DNA of 64,000 bases from NCBI RefSeq assembly GCF_040436345.1, contig NC_133230.1, positions 5,353,297-5,417,296 on the forward strand, in the 5' to 3' direction. Shown here one piece after another: positions 9,501-19,937 of this stretch. This DNA comes from Pagrus major. Its lineage: Eukaryota > Chordata > Actinopteri > Spariformes > Sparidae. The notes beneath the pieces were generated by a model. It did no database searches, had not been told where the DNA came from, and saw only the letters and a list, made by a program, of their open reading frames with translations. How positions within the stretch are numbered: the stretch's first letter is position 1; each line of letters begins with the position of its first letter. The translations under genes were made by a program, and so were the position numbers.

Positions 9501-12500
9501 AGCTGCTGTTGCTGCTGCCTCATCTCCTGGATCTGTTGGCGGATCTGCTGCTGCTGCTGCTGCATCTGCTGCTGCTGCTGCTGCATCTGTTCGTGCTGCA
9601 GCTGCATCTGTTGCTGCTGCTGCTGGAGCTGATGTTGCTGCTGAAGTTGTTGGGGTGTCACCGGCTGATTTTGATGCATTTGTTGGTGTTGCTGAACCTG
9701 TTGTTGATGTTGTTGCTGCTGTTGATGTAGCGCCTGCTGGTGGTGCAGTTGCTGAAGCTGTTGCTGCTGTAATTGCTGTTGCTGCTGCTGTAATTGCTGC
9801 TGCTGCTGCTGTAATTGCTGATGTTGCAGCTGCTGCGCTTGGGACTGCAGATGGTGTTGCTGCTGCTGCTGCTGCTGCTGTTGTTGATGATGATGCATTT
9901 TCTGCTGCTGCTGCTGCTGCTGCTGTTGGTGCTGCTGCTGCTGCTGCTGCTGCTGCAGCTGCTGTGTTTGCATTTGTTGTGACTGTTTGGACTGCTGTTG
10001 GCGAGGCTGCGTTGAATGAGATCGCTGCGGGTGAGGCTGCGGTGGCAGATGGTGAGGTGGCGGTGGAGGAGGAAGAGTACCAGGAAGAAGAGGACCCATC
10101 TCCAGCCCATTGAAGATCACCTGACCAGGGTTTGAGTACCTAGTTGGCACTGGGTATGGTGACGCAACTGCATCCTGCCCATGATCGGTCACAGGGACAG
10201 AAGCTGCCGCCGCTGCAGCCGCAGCTGCTGCCGTGGCTGTAGGGTTCGTCAGGACGTCGAGCTGAATATTCTGATTGGCCAGAAGTGACTGAACCAAGCC
10301 GATGCTCTGAGTTGGAGACATGGCCTGAGCCGGGCTGTGGATGGGAGCGATGGGAATGTTGACAGTACACGGAGGGTTGTCGCCTGCCACTCCAGACGGC
10401 CCCATCACTTAGAAAAAATAACACATACAAAAACTGAGTCAGTGCATTGAAACTTAATGAACTGAAATATTGTGAAATATTGTTCTTTCATACCTGGTAA
10501 ATCATCCTCATCCTCACTGAACACATTGGGGTTAAACACAGGCAGGCTCATAAAGTCATGAGAAATCTTCCGCACTTCTGGAAGGTAGATTGTCATCTGT
10601 CTGGGTTGCAGATGAAGCAAACTCGTCTTATAGATGACTGAAACACAGAAGAAAATCACGATGACTGTTTCATCGATCAGCAGAACGGTCCTCGTGATAC
10701 GTTTGTGTGGCTTTTGCAACATTTACCTGCACCGAGATTGGCGGGGAGAAAAGAGGCGAGTCCAACAATTTTGAATTTCGTCCCCCAGATGTTGGACGTG
10801 ACTTGAGCAAGGTAGTTGTGCTGTGAGGCAGGAGATATGGAAATGAAAATGAGAGTTATCAGTGTGACAAGGAAATGAATCATCCGCCTACAGGTGTGAT
10901 ATATCAGGTAGTAAGAAACAGAAAATGTTATTAAGAAGTTACATAATAACAAATAGAGGAACATGTACTTTATAGGAACCGTTGCTTATTAAAACATCCA
11001 CATGAAAATGTATTTAACTTATTGTGAAAAACTGGATTATTTTGACATATGGGACAAAATACCAATTCAGGTACGACAGTATCACGAGCAGGTTTTTACC
11101 TCTGTGATCCCATCCATTGAAAACTCTCGACGTGTCAGACTTGGAGACCGAGCTGGAGGCTTCTTTGTTGGCAATCGTGGCGATCGTTGGCCTTCCTGAT
11201 TGGCACGTGAAAGTTTGGGGGATTTTCTCGATTCCATGTTCAACCTTTGAAACAAAGATTTAAATATTCAATCATCTAGTTCAGGCTTGTTTGACGTGTT
11301 AAAAAAAGAGTTCATTTATATAACTCCTGACATGAAGAGCTTGGGTGACCTGTTTCCTCGGGACAACTTTGGTGACTTCTTCCCAACCCACTCATCGCTC
11401 AGCTCAATGTCACTGGAGTCAGAGCAGTTGCAGCTGTCAGTGTACGAGATCATGGGATTCACACAAACCTCCTCTGGAAAATAAAATACACAAAACAGAA
11501 AAGGGGAGTTTGAGCCCAGTCCTCATTATGGCTTTAAAGCACCCCTGCATTAAGAACATCATTCAAAAGTAAGGTAATGTTAGGTCGGACCACAGGCTAA
11601 AGGCAACCCTACTGCAGTCAGGTCATGTACAGGGCTATTTCTGTATCAAGCCTCAGACTGTTACATCAGACCAAAGTAGTCATCACCAGAGTGTATTTGT
11701 TGTTGGTTACTCAAGGTGAATGTGATTATCTGGTCATTTTAAAAATGGAGCACAAGTTTAAGAAGATGAACCAGGCACAGATTTTAATTTCAAGATGACA
11801 AGAAAATGATTGTTGCTTCTGTATATTCAGCAGTATTTCACTTCACCTCTCTTTGCGAAATAGTCGCTTTTTTGCCAATATTTAGACGAGAAGATGGATA
11901 CTACTCTCATGTCTGTCCCAGCCGATAAGCAAAGCCTAGCATTAAGAGCGGAAGCAGGGGGAACAGCGAGCCTGCCTCTGTCTGAAATTAAATACACAGT
12001 GAAGCAAAATGACGAGAACAAAGAAGGTACAGCATGTTAATTAGTCAATTTGATAGGTGTTATTTTTTACTCAAAAAACATTTCTGACCATATTCACATG
12101 GCGGCCATTTTCCTCTGACATTTCAAATGTTGGGATAATGGTTTCCTGCTGTTTTCCAGGATACCAGTCGTATAAACATAGGGAATCTGACACATTGTTA
12201 TCATTTCACTGCTTCCAACCATTTGAGCTTCCCCCCTGAGTGTGATGTCAAAGGAAAATGGCTGCCATGTGAGTCTATGTGGTTGATCTGAATAATCCAC
12301 GGACCCCAACTGTTAACAGTTTCTACTGAAACTACTTTCTACCAAAGAAATAGTTCCTATGAAAAGTATAAGGCACTGTAGGGTGTAGGCCCACCTGCTT
12401 TGCTGTCTGTTTTTGGATCCATTATGACAAACTCGGGCCGTAGTTTACTGATGCGCCTTCCTTTAAGAATCGGCACCAGTCCTCCTAAATATTCTAGGTA

Positions 12501-15369
12501 GAGAGTGTAGCAGGGTCCGCCGGCTTCAGGGCTGTCCTCTGCTCGCTTCATGGTGCAGTGGAGCCTCTCATTCCCAGCTGTGGGATAGCTGACAAAGTCA
12601 CGGATGTTGTTGGGGTCAGGGATTGGGGGCTAGAACAAAGAGAGGAAAAGAGCCGTAGAATTGCTGGATGCTCAAATGAAAACATGTCTCTGTCAGCAGT
12701 TTTACATTATAACAGTGAAAGACAAGTTGGTAAGAAGCTGCCTATGACTGCTACTGTACAGAGATTAATGAAGGATCAATGCACCTTGATGGTGGGTATG
12801 AAAGCGGTGGTGACATAAGAGCAGAGCAGCGAGGGCATGTTCAGTTTGCCCACATCTTTCTCCTCTCGCAGGGCGCTGGCGATGCCCTGCTGGCATAAAA
12901 GCTGGAGGCTGGCGACCCTGTGCTCCACACGCACCACGTACAGCGCTGGTCCACATGCAAGGAACAGACGAGAGTCTCTGTGACCCCAACAGATGGTCGT
13001 GATGGGTCTCTGGAAAACAATCAATCACAATCAAGTCCTGCAGTCACTGGCAGTGTAGCCTTCACTCGCTCATATAACGAGGAAATTTCAGCACATCTCT
13101 CTCTCACATGACTACAGTACTGATTCATCTGCTGTTAATCTTTTCCAATTCTGTTTTTCTTTTGCATTTCAGACATGGTGTGCATAATTCAGATAATATC
13201 AAGGACTATTCTGGGCAACATGGATTGTTTTCACCAACTCAAATCAATAGGTAATTTAAATGCTGGAAGTCTTATGGGTATTGTAATATTTATTTACATT
13301 TGTTGTTCAGTTTATATCTACTGCATCCCTCAGTCTATGCAGTACTAACCTGTGCCGGTGTTTCCAAAGTGTAGATGTGTTCTCCTTGGACATTATAGAA
13401 CTTAACGAGGGCGTTCCTCATGATGGACGCGCAGGCCGACTCTGCAGGAAGCCCGTGTCTCTCCATGCCGGCCACAGCCAGGAGGTCTCCCTGGGAGCAC
13501 CACTGGGCCTCAACATCTGTGCAAGGAAGGAGTACACAAAATGTGTGTGTTATGGTTCATATGATCAACACAGTTCAAATCATACTTGTGAAACATGGGT
13601 TTTTCTACCTTTCAGCCCTGAGCGAATTATGGCAGGAGAGAGGTCATCGTAGTTGTTCATCAAACTGATATCTCCTGATAAGAAGGTGACCGTCAGCAAA
13701 GGCTTGACTCTGCGCACTTGGAGGAACAAACAAAAGTAAGTACATTAGCTTTCCACAGCTGACAGAAGGCAGCAGGCTGTCTTATGAGCAGCTGGGGGAA
13801 CCGTGTTTGTACCTAAAGGCAGAATATTGTCATCCGAGTCGGTGTCGCTCTCTGTGCTGTCCTCCACCAGAAAATCAGGGCAGTTCCAGGACATGCTCAC
13901 GATCCCATCGGACTCATGTAACAGAACATGGGCAAGCATTCGCCCGTGACAGTCCATCACTATCACCTGACCATCTGCGGTACCAAACAAGACCTGAGGG
14001 AGCATTGCACATTACACTTTAATGATGAAAATGCTCTGGAGCATTAAACACTTGGCATACAGTGCTGCAAAGAAGCCCATTACTTAAGTCGTTTTAGCTT
14101 GTACTGAGGGAGGCATTTAAAGCAAGGGGAAATCCTCACCCCGATGTAGTTTCCTTTATGTTTTATGAAAGAAAGTTCATCCACATAATGTGTACCTGTT
14201 GATCATCGGGTGTCCAGATGCCACATGTGATTTGACTCTCCAGGTTGATCTCGGAGGACCAGTGTCTTTGCCCACTGACCGAGCCAACTAACACAAAGCC
14301 GTCCCGGTACGCGATGAGGGCCTGAGTTCCATCATGTGACCAAGTGAAGTCACTCACCTGCGGGAAAGAAATGTTCCCCCATCAAGATGTTTGTATATGT
14401 AAAGACTTTTTTCAAGACACAGAAAAAAAGTGTCTACCTGGGCTCCTCTGTCGTTCACCAGCTCTACAGACCATCTTCCTTCATACTGGATCCACACAAA
14501 TATACCTCCTTCCATATCGCAGGTGGCGAGCTTCTGAAAGGGTTCATTCCAACGCACCAAGACAACCTGCAAAAAAGTGCAAAAACACTTTTACTGTTTT
14601 TTGCAAATACAGGTGCCTCTCTGCACAGAGGGACATTCATGATTAATACGCAGCAGGAGCACAATGCTAAAAAAAGCTTTTTTTGTCTGAATGTGATTTC
14701 AAAGTCCGCTGCAGTTGGAAGAAGAGTCACATGCAGAGAAAAAAGAGAGATGACGTCGTTTTTATCTGAAATTGCAATTTGGATTTGATGAGCTAAACAA
14801 TATGCAAGTGTTACACATCTACATGTGCTCTGATTTTATCTCTTCTTTTTACTTATCATCCTATTCATACTGCATACAACAGAACTCAATAAACAGCGAT
14901 TACTGCACATATTAAACTACATTTCAATATCAGTTTAATTAACCTTTATCTATACTCCATAGACAATTGAAGGATGACCCTCATTTACAATGAGTTCTGT
15001 CAGAGAGGGCTCAGAGAAGGAAGGAGATTACTTTAAAGGGGGAAAATGAGAGATTTTTTCAATTAAAAAATATAGAAAATTGAAATGAGAGTGATGGTGC
15101 TAGAGTCAAGACCACACCTCGCTGTTGTGTCCTCGCAGGTTAAAATTGATTCTCTGAGGTGTAGTCCTGTCCCTCCTGCAGTGACTCGATGTAAACGTCA
15201 CCCCAACAACTCCTCTCCCGTTCCCTGTGGCGAGCCAGCCCTCCTCATAGTACCGTCTCCGGCACACCGGCTTGTCCTTTTCGCTCTTGGGGACCCGGCC
15301 TTTCCATGAAAGGCAGAGGATGTTGGAGTCACTGCAGAGGATGGGACCATGTTCCACGGCAGCCAACAT
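6465..15369 (-). CDS. tulp4: TULP4, tubby-like protein 4 (WD40, SOCS box, split tubby domain), complete CDS
   Basis: TULP4 (TUSP) is a large tubby-superfamily protein with a SOCS box, thought to act as a substrate adaptor for a Cullin E3 ubiquitin ligase. Fourteen coding exons, in transcript order: 15369-15118, 14566-14438, 14357-14196, 13993-13813, 13716-13609, 13516-13350, 13009-12785, 12629-12395, 11473-11350, 11244-11100, 10820-10727, 10637-10494, 10407-6989, 6581-6465. They total 5502 nt, or 1833 residues plus stop. All junctions are GT-AG and all phases agree. The start (MLAAVEHGP) is the human one (MYAAVEHGP), and the end (ALANVTQRLK) also matches human. The first coding exon probably begins at an acceptor before 15387, so a 5' non-coding exon lies upstream. 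The protein is longer than human (about 1540 residues), largely because of low-complexity expansion in the 3.4-kb exon. Teleosts often keep two copies (a/b); I cannot say which this is. Confidence 0.95.
6582..6988 (-). other. TULP4 last intron (407 nt)
   Basis: Intron between exons 13 and 14. It contains a stray end of an inverted-repeat DNA element near 6885-6915 (GATATATAGGTCGAGCCCTA), related to the motif at about 2710. Nothing else recognised. Confidence 0.6.
6989..10407 (-). CDS. tulp4: TULP4 exon 13: giant low-complexity exon plus start of the C-terminal tubby half
   Basis: A single 3419-nt exon for residues 656-1795. In order it holds a conserved NIPIAPIHSPAQAMSPTQS segment, a short poly-Ala, a Pro-rich patch, a very long Gln/His tract, several PPPY/PPPYP motifs (NPPPPYPGT, GDPPPYPDP, RPPPYQW) that could bind WW domains, a poly-Pro block near 7720-7620, a basic NKKSRKRLDSRAEE segment and the conserved NEFQDSSESEPELFISGDEL. 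It ends with QGFVYVMANKQPLWNEATQV and FGGRVTQESAKNFQ, the start of the tubby C-terminal half. Conserved islands between variable low-complexity stretches argue that the exon is real coding DNA. Confidence 0.93.
9418..10004 (-). repeat. tulp4: CAG/CAA/CAT-rich repeat encoding a Gln/His tract in TULP4
   Basis: Almost 600 nt of imperfect trinucleotide repeat (CTG on the plus strand) encoding roughly 195 residues, mostly Gln with His, Leu and Met. The first part has the longest pure Gln runs. The later part becomes a regular QQMQQQ/QQIQQQ heptad-like pattern. CAA, CAT and ATG/CTG interruptions break the pure CAG runs. Human TULP4 as I recall it has no such tract at this place. Long ORFs on the opposite strand (poly-Leu and poly-Ala/Val) are by-products of the repeat. 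Confidence 0.95.
10202..10243 (-). repeat. tulp4: Short poly-alanine-encoding GCN repeat in TULP4
   Basis: About ten consecutive Ala codons (mixed GCN) just upstream of the glutamine tract, flanked by NPTAT and SVPVTD. Confidence 0.85.
10494..10820 (-). CDS. tulp4: TULP4 exons 11-12: N-terminal half of the tubby fold
   Basis: Residues 577-655. HNYLAQVTSNIWGTKFKIVG, then YKTSLLHLQPRQMTIYLPEV, parallels the classic tubby-domain strands (SNFLGTKF ... VVYETN ... PRKMTV-IP). This half is followed by NPNVFSEDEDDLP and then by the roughly 1090-residue insert encoded in the next exon. Confidence 0.8.
11100..12629 (-). CDS. tulp4: TULP4 exons 8-10: conserved linker and Lys/Ser/Pro-rich basic region
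   Basis: Exons 12629-12395, 11473-11350 and 11244-11100. Exon 8 encodes a strongly conserved stretch (GNERLHCTMKR, YLEYLGGLVPILKGRR, LRPEFVIMDPKTDSK). Exons 9-10 encode an acidic CNCSDSSDIELSD patch, then repeated SPKL/SPRL blocks (KKSPKLSR, SRKSPKLSR, RSPRLPTKK), as in human. The SPKL series is one repeat shorter than human. These look like phosphorylatable SP sites in a disordered linker, which is inference. Confidence 0.85.
11474..12394 (-). other. TULP4 intron 8 (921 nt)
   Basis: AT-rich intron without a recognised exon or RNA gene. The small ORFs on both strands have no family resemblance. Confidence 0.6.
12785..13009 (-). CDS. tulp4: TULP4 exon 7: last WD repeat and SOCS box
   Basis: Residues 334-408. 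After the propeller strand CWGHRDSRL comes SLQLLCQQGI (residues 367-376), an exact fit to the BC-box pattern [STP]LxxxCxxx[hydrophobic] that binds elongin C. LNMPSLLCSY (389-398) occupies the position of the Cul5 box, but has Met where the consensus LPxP has Leu. The SOCS box supports a role as a ubiquitin-ligase adaptor; recruitment of a specific cullin is inference. Confidence 0.85.
13350..15369 (-). CDS. tulp4: TULP4 exons 1-6: N-terminal region and WD40 repeats
   Basis: Residues 1-333. The region reads almost identically to human TULP4. Landmarks are ILCLSWKGRVPKSEK, YYEEGWLATGNGRG, GGIFVWIQYEGRW, SDFTWSHDGTQALI, GTADGQVIVMDCHGRM, an acidic SESDTDSDD loop and MVKFYNV-like LVKFYNVQGEHIYTL. 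The spacing of GH/WD-like pairs fits a small beta-propeller. Exon 5 uses the acceptor ending at 13717, chosen because it alone keeps the frame into VKPLLTV. Propellers of this kind normally bind the partner or substrate; no ligand can be read from the sequence. Confidence 0.9.
14567..15117 (-). other. TULP4 intron 1 (551 nt)
   Basis: Intron between coding exons 1 and 2. Both splice sites are canonical and the sequence is AT-rich. Nothing further seen. Confidence 0.6.
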
Positions 15370-16574
15370 CCCTACTGAGTGACCAGGCTGGGAGGTAAAA
15401 GCGAGAGAGAGAAGCAGAGTTCAAGCTACAATATACAGCTTTTTTGACCTTATCATAAAACCAGATTCAATGCATGTTTGTGTCTGTCTGTGAGCCTAAC
15501 ACTGGCTACTGTTGATGTTCAGGACATTTTGGGATGTACACTGTTGGCTGTGGAAGAGTACAGTGAAACAAAACATCCTGTGGTGAGATTTTTCTGCCAA
15601 ATAGTCCTTTAAGTGCTAAAAAAACATGTAATTTCACATCTACAGTTCAGTTCTACAATAAAACTGTGATATGATCTAAACACCCACTAAATAGACCTTG
15701 TGGTGAGAAAATTCTGTCAATAATAAGACAGATAGCTTTGCTGGTTACCAAGACAGGGCTCATCAAGATGAGTCAGCGATGTGACCAAGTGAAGAGCATA
15801 AGATTGGATTTAACATTAAAAGCTTAGGTAACCACCAGAGTAAAGGCAACAGCTACAGTACACACAGATCCAAATGGACCTTACCTTACCGAGCTAGTTC
15901 ACAGACATCATTAGAGACTGAAACAAGGGGCTTGTGCGCTCTTTCATGTAAATGAGCTTCCCGAATAGAGCTCAACAGTGAATCACTAGATGTGCCCTTA
16001 TAGCAGTAAAATCACCATGGCTGCCGCTCATAGTGTTCTGGCTGTTGTTCTATTATTCACTGTCTATGGAGCCGCTCCAGATGACATCATCACTTCAGTC
16101 TGTCTATTATTTGTACAGATTCACAAACTAAAAACTGAAAATATTATTGAAATATCACATATGTATGCTCAGTTTTAGGGGCCTGCCCAGTACTGGCTTT
16201 GTTCACTTAGGTTAGTTTTATCTCAGAGTGAGTGCATCCATTTCCAACCTTGTCTAAATCTGCTGAGACTGGGCTGACACTGCCTGGAAACAAAATGTCC
16301 TACAGGGCTCACATGTACACTTTGAAGTAGAGAAAAAGCTACATCTACCAACAGAAATATCTACTGTAAGCAGTCTGTGACTTTCTAGGGATGGCCCAAT
16401 GGGAGCGCCCACCCTGTCTCCAAACCACCAACCAACACACACACACCCATGTACGCCTCCCAGAGGACATTACTGCAGGGCGCCTTACATATTTTGTTGC
16501 AGAGGTGGGATGGTCTGGGTGTTTTTTCAGCAGCACAGATGCGACTGAATGATCATAGAAATATTAAAGGAACA

Positions 16575-16741
16575 TAATAGGAATACTACAGGCAGCAGTG
16601 TGTGCCTATGACCCTCACACTCCTCCATGACTAAGCGTTGGTACTTTTGATGTTGATAGGAATATTATTGGAGTACTACAGGCAGTCGAGTGTCTCTATC
16701 ATCCTCTCGCTCTTCTGCGACTACACGTTTGACTTTGATCA
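16575..16741. repeat. Diverged tandem duplication of an 80-bp unit
   Basis: Two adjacent copies (about 16575-16656 and 16657-16741). Both run ATAGGAATA, TACTACAGGCAG, GTGT...CTAT, CCTC.C.CTC, GACTA..CGTT, and end in TTTGAT. The divergence suggests an old duplication. Confidence 0.6.
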
Positions 16742-17127
16742 TGACGATGGCACGACTCTATATAAAACACAGGCTACAACACAGTATAGTATAAATAGTT
16801 TATAGAATAAATTATAGATCCGAGACAAAAGACAGAGAAGGGCGGTACTGAGAGGAAAAGGCCCAATTACAAATCCATGGACAGCGTCGTGGATTGATCA
16901 ATACACAGCACAGTTCTTACCTCAGTCAGATAAAGGATCAATGAGTCAGACTTACATATTCAACTCAACAACTCTTCTGCCTCTGCACACTCTCTGCCAC
17001 AGGAAGGACGAGGGGGATGCATTTTAGTGATTTTGCTAACACGGGGAATCAAATCCCCTCGTATCCCCCCTCAAATCGCTGACTCAAACCTTTAAAACTT
17101 TTAACAAGAGCTCGAAGGACACTCAAT

Positions 17128-17470
17128 TTTTTGGGCCGATGCTGATGGCAATATCAGCGAGTGAAAAATCCGGACATCGATATAACGGCTGATATGCACA
17201 GATTTTTTGTAATGATCCCTCAAGAACTTGAAGGGATGTAATTGAAGCCATTTAGTTTTTTACAGTTATACAATAAACTTAAACTGAAACAGGAAACGTA
17301 TTGATTATAAATTACCCCAAGCATCTTTATCTGCATCCTAATCTATAATAAGAAAGTTTTCATACAACATATACACCAATAACGATATATCTGTATTTGA
17401 GCGTACCAATATAAGCGGATTACATATCGGCCAACCGATATATAATATCATTATATATCTGTCATGCTCT
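17128..17470. repeat. AT-rich inverted-repeat DNA element (TTTTTTGGGCCGATGC left end)
   Basis: It starts with ATTTTTTGGGCCGATGC and ends in TATCGGCCAACCGATATAT, with complementary GGCCGAT/ATCGGCC motifs near the ends. The same left end recurs at 31086, which marks both as copies of one dispersed family. Confidence 0.5.
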
Positions 17471-17515
17471 ACTTCTGTCAAACAGCTTTGCATTTCTATT
17501 CCCCCTGAAGTGGCT

Positions 17516-17845
17516 TTACGTCGTTGAAAGCATCTTATCTGCTGCCTGACAGTATTCCCTGATCTCCATCTTCTTTTTCCATCTCCTCTTTGCAGCAACA
17601 TCATGTTTATGAGTGAAGTAGTCAAACTGAGGACTCCATGTCCTCAGCTGCACAATGCCATTAAATATATTCTTCATGTCTTGTGCATCATGTACAGCAC
17701 ACTTCACAATAGATATTCTGACATACTCTGTATCTTTGAAAACCTCTGGATCTCCTCTACAATTTAAGATCTGCAAATCTGGATACATTGTGGCTGCACA
17801 GGATGAGTTCATGCAGAATTTCTGACGGTGACAACAATCCAACAT
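17516..17845 (-). other. Unidentified 109-codon ORF, possible decayed gene or element fragment
   Basis: The predicted peptide contains a basic KRRWKKKMEIREY stretch and several Cys residues. Upstream on the same strand, phrases such as LDNIWLYDAFYLPLDF are followed by in-frame stops and frame changes. This looks more like a decayed coding fragment than a live gene. I do not recognise the family. It directly abuts the inverted-repeat element at 17128-17470 and may belong to it. Confidence 0.2.
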
Positions 17846-19352
17846 ACCTCATAGTTCCTGGGCATGTTGAGTTAAAATTCCTCCATTGAAGGTGTCCATA
17901 TTTCCATTCAGATGATGCACTGAAGGGTAATGGCTGCTCTGCTCTCGGTGCTTACAATAAAATCTAAGGGGAGGTAAAATGCATCATACAGCCAGATGTT
18001 GTCCAGCTCTACATCCACTTAATAAATCAAGCGGCTCTGCACTTCAGAGTTTGCCTTGGAAATGATGTGAGGCTTCAGTGGCCCACCCCATGTCTTTTCT
18101 TGATGTGGCTCTGGAGAGTTGTGTAATCCTGTTGCAATGGAAAAAAAGAAGGAAAAAGGCGAATAAAATCAACAAGTAAGGTAATCTAAGAGACAGGCAG
18201 AGAGAGAGAGAGGGAAAAAAAGGTGGCTCTTGCTTAAAATAGCCGTGTTGTCATTCAGTGCATCAACCTTGAAATTCAGTTTTTCTCAGTCTCTATGCAA
18301 CAGCATCACTGCATTGGAGATCAGTGCACTCGCTGTCTCCATGGGTACTGATACTGTCCGTGCTTCCTATTTTACGTCAAACAGCAGAGCAGCCAGGGGA
18401 GGATGTGAACTCCTCTTTGAATATCTACATGACAAAACAAATGACTGGACGTTTTCTAACGCGGATAATAGGAATATAATTGTCGCATTCTAATCAAACA
18501 CAGGGTTACAAAAAACAATAATTAGCCTCTGAGGATAAAATTGAAGAATGCAGATGAACAGCATCCATTAAAACTCTAAGACCTGCTATCATCTCCTCTG
18601 TGAAGGTCTCTCACTACATCACATCAATTAGATTTCTCATTCAGAGGCGTCTTGCAGCCCATCGGACCGCATGCAGCAGTCTGGATGAGACGATGCTCAC
18701 CAGACCAATGAGCTGCTGTGATAAATACATGTGTGTAATCATTGAATATGATATACGGACAAACATAATGCAGATGCACGTACCTGACACCGCTATAACA
18801 ACGTTAATCCAGAGGCAGGCGGCGCACAGTGCGGTCGTGTTGCCGAGCACTCCTCAGCTGGCGCACTTTGGGGTTGTGGCTTTAAAAACGGGTTGCCATG
18901 AGGCAGGTAGCACGGAAAATGGACCCCGAACTTCAAAGCCAGTGAAAACGAAAGCACCAATACACATAATGAGCCTGTCAAGAGTCAGTGAAGATAAATA
19001 TGTACAATTTAACCTTAAATTGATACATTCTGATATGGAGTCTGGTCCACAGGCTACCACACTCAAACAGGGATTCATTTCTGCACCTGAAAAGGGGGTT
19101 TCTTTTATAATGGCAACCTCACACGGCGCACCCCATCTTTGTACTGTAAGTTGAAGTGACATCCTGACACAAGACCTTGATGTGATGAATGTCCTGTAAT
19201 TATTATTAATTAGGTAACTGCTTCATTATAACTTTCCTCCATTTCACATGACATCAGATTCACCCATTTCAGGTCAATAAACTGATTTCTGTTGTTTCTT
19301 TTTTTTTACACAAAAAACTACAAGCATACCTGGATAAAATCATCATTAAATC

Positions 19353-19358
19353 TTTATT
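19353..19358 (-). terminator. Candidate MYCT1 polyadenylation signal (AATAAA)
   Basis: TTTATT on the plus strand, about 580 nt downstream of the MYCT1 stop codon on the minus strand. This is consistent with a single-exon 3' UTR. Confidence 0.45.
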
Positions 19359-19937
19359 GTAGTGTTAGATAATATAACTCTGTGACACACAGTGTTCCCC
19401 TCATCCTCATGAGATCGGTCAAATCCACCCTCAAGCTCTCTCTACTGCCAGTGTCTCTACATCATGGTTCATGAGATGCTCTGCAACTGCAATGATCAGT
19501 TGATTAATCATCAAACAGTCATTTTTCAAGCAAAAATGCCAAACTCTTGCTTGGTACATCTTGCCCAGTAGAATGATTTGCTGCTTGTCTGTATTTTACA
19601 TTATTAAAATTGAATATCTTTGAGTTTAGCACAAAACAATTTGAAGGAGTCCCCTTATTTTGTAACACTCTGTAAAGAAAACAACTGTTGTTTTAATGAA
19701 GAGACTAACATGCAAATGAATCAATTAGTTGCACCACTAATGCATATCTCGCAATATAATACTGAGCTCAGACTTGATGGCTGTGGAAGCATCTTTTTGC
19801 TGTAAAGGACACAATGCTTTAAGACTTAAAAGTGTCAGAGAAGGTCTGAAAGTCTGTCCCTAGAGAGCAGAAAACAGCCAGAAAGTCCAGTGTAATCCTA
19901 CAGTGTTCTCCTTTTTCAGTTCTTGTTTTATTAAGAC

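Larger units (their letters stand above)
15388..19330 (-). other. TULP4 upstream region (5' intron and/or spacer towards MYCT1)
   Basis: The strong acceptor TTTTACCTCCCAG ending at 15388 shows that a 5' non-coding TULP4 exon lies upstream, but I could not place it securely. One candidate donor is AG|GTACGT at 18789-18784 on the minus strand, in a locally CpG-containing segment. The interval also holds a tandem duplication, an inverted-repeat element and an unidentified ORF, all listed separately. Confidence 0.4.

Noticed and set aside
9440..10113. Long plus-strand ORFs rich in Leu, Ala and Val (and a minus-strand Ser-rich ORF) opposite TULP4 exon 13
   Set aside because: They are the other reading frames of the CTG/CAG repeat. 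Trinucleotide repeats stay open in all frames, and the conserved flanks support only the TULP4 frame.
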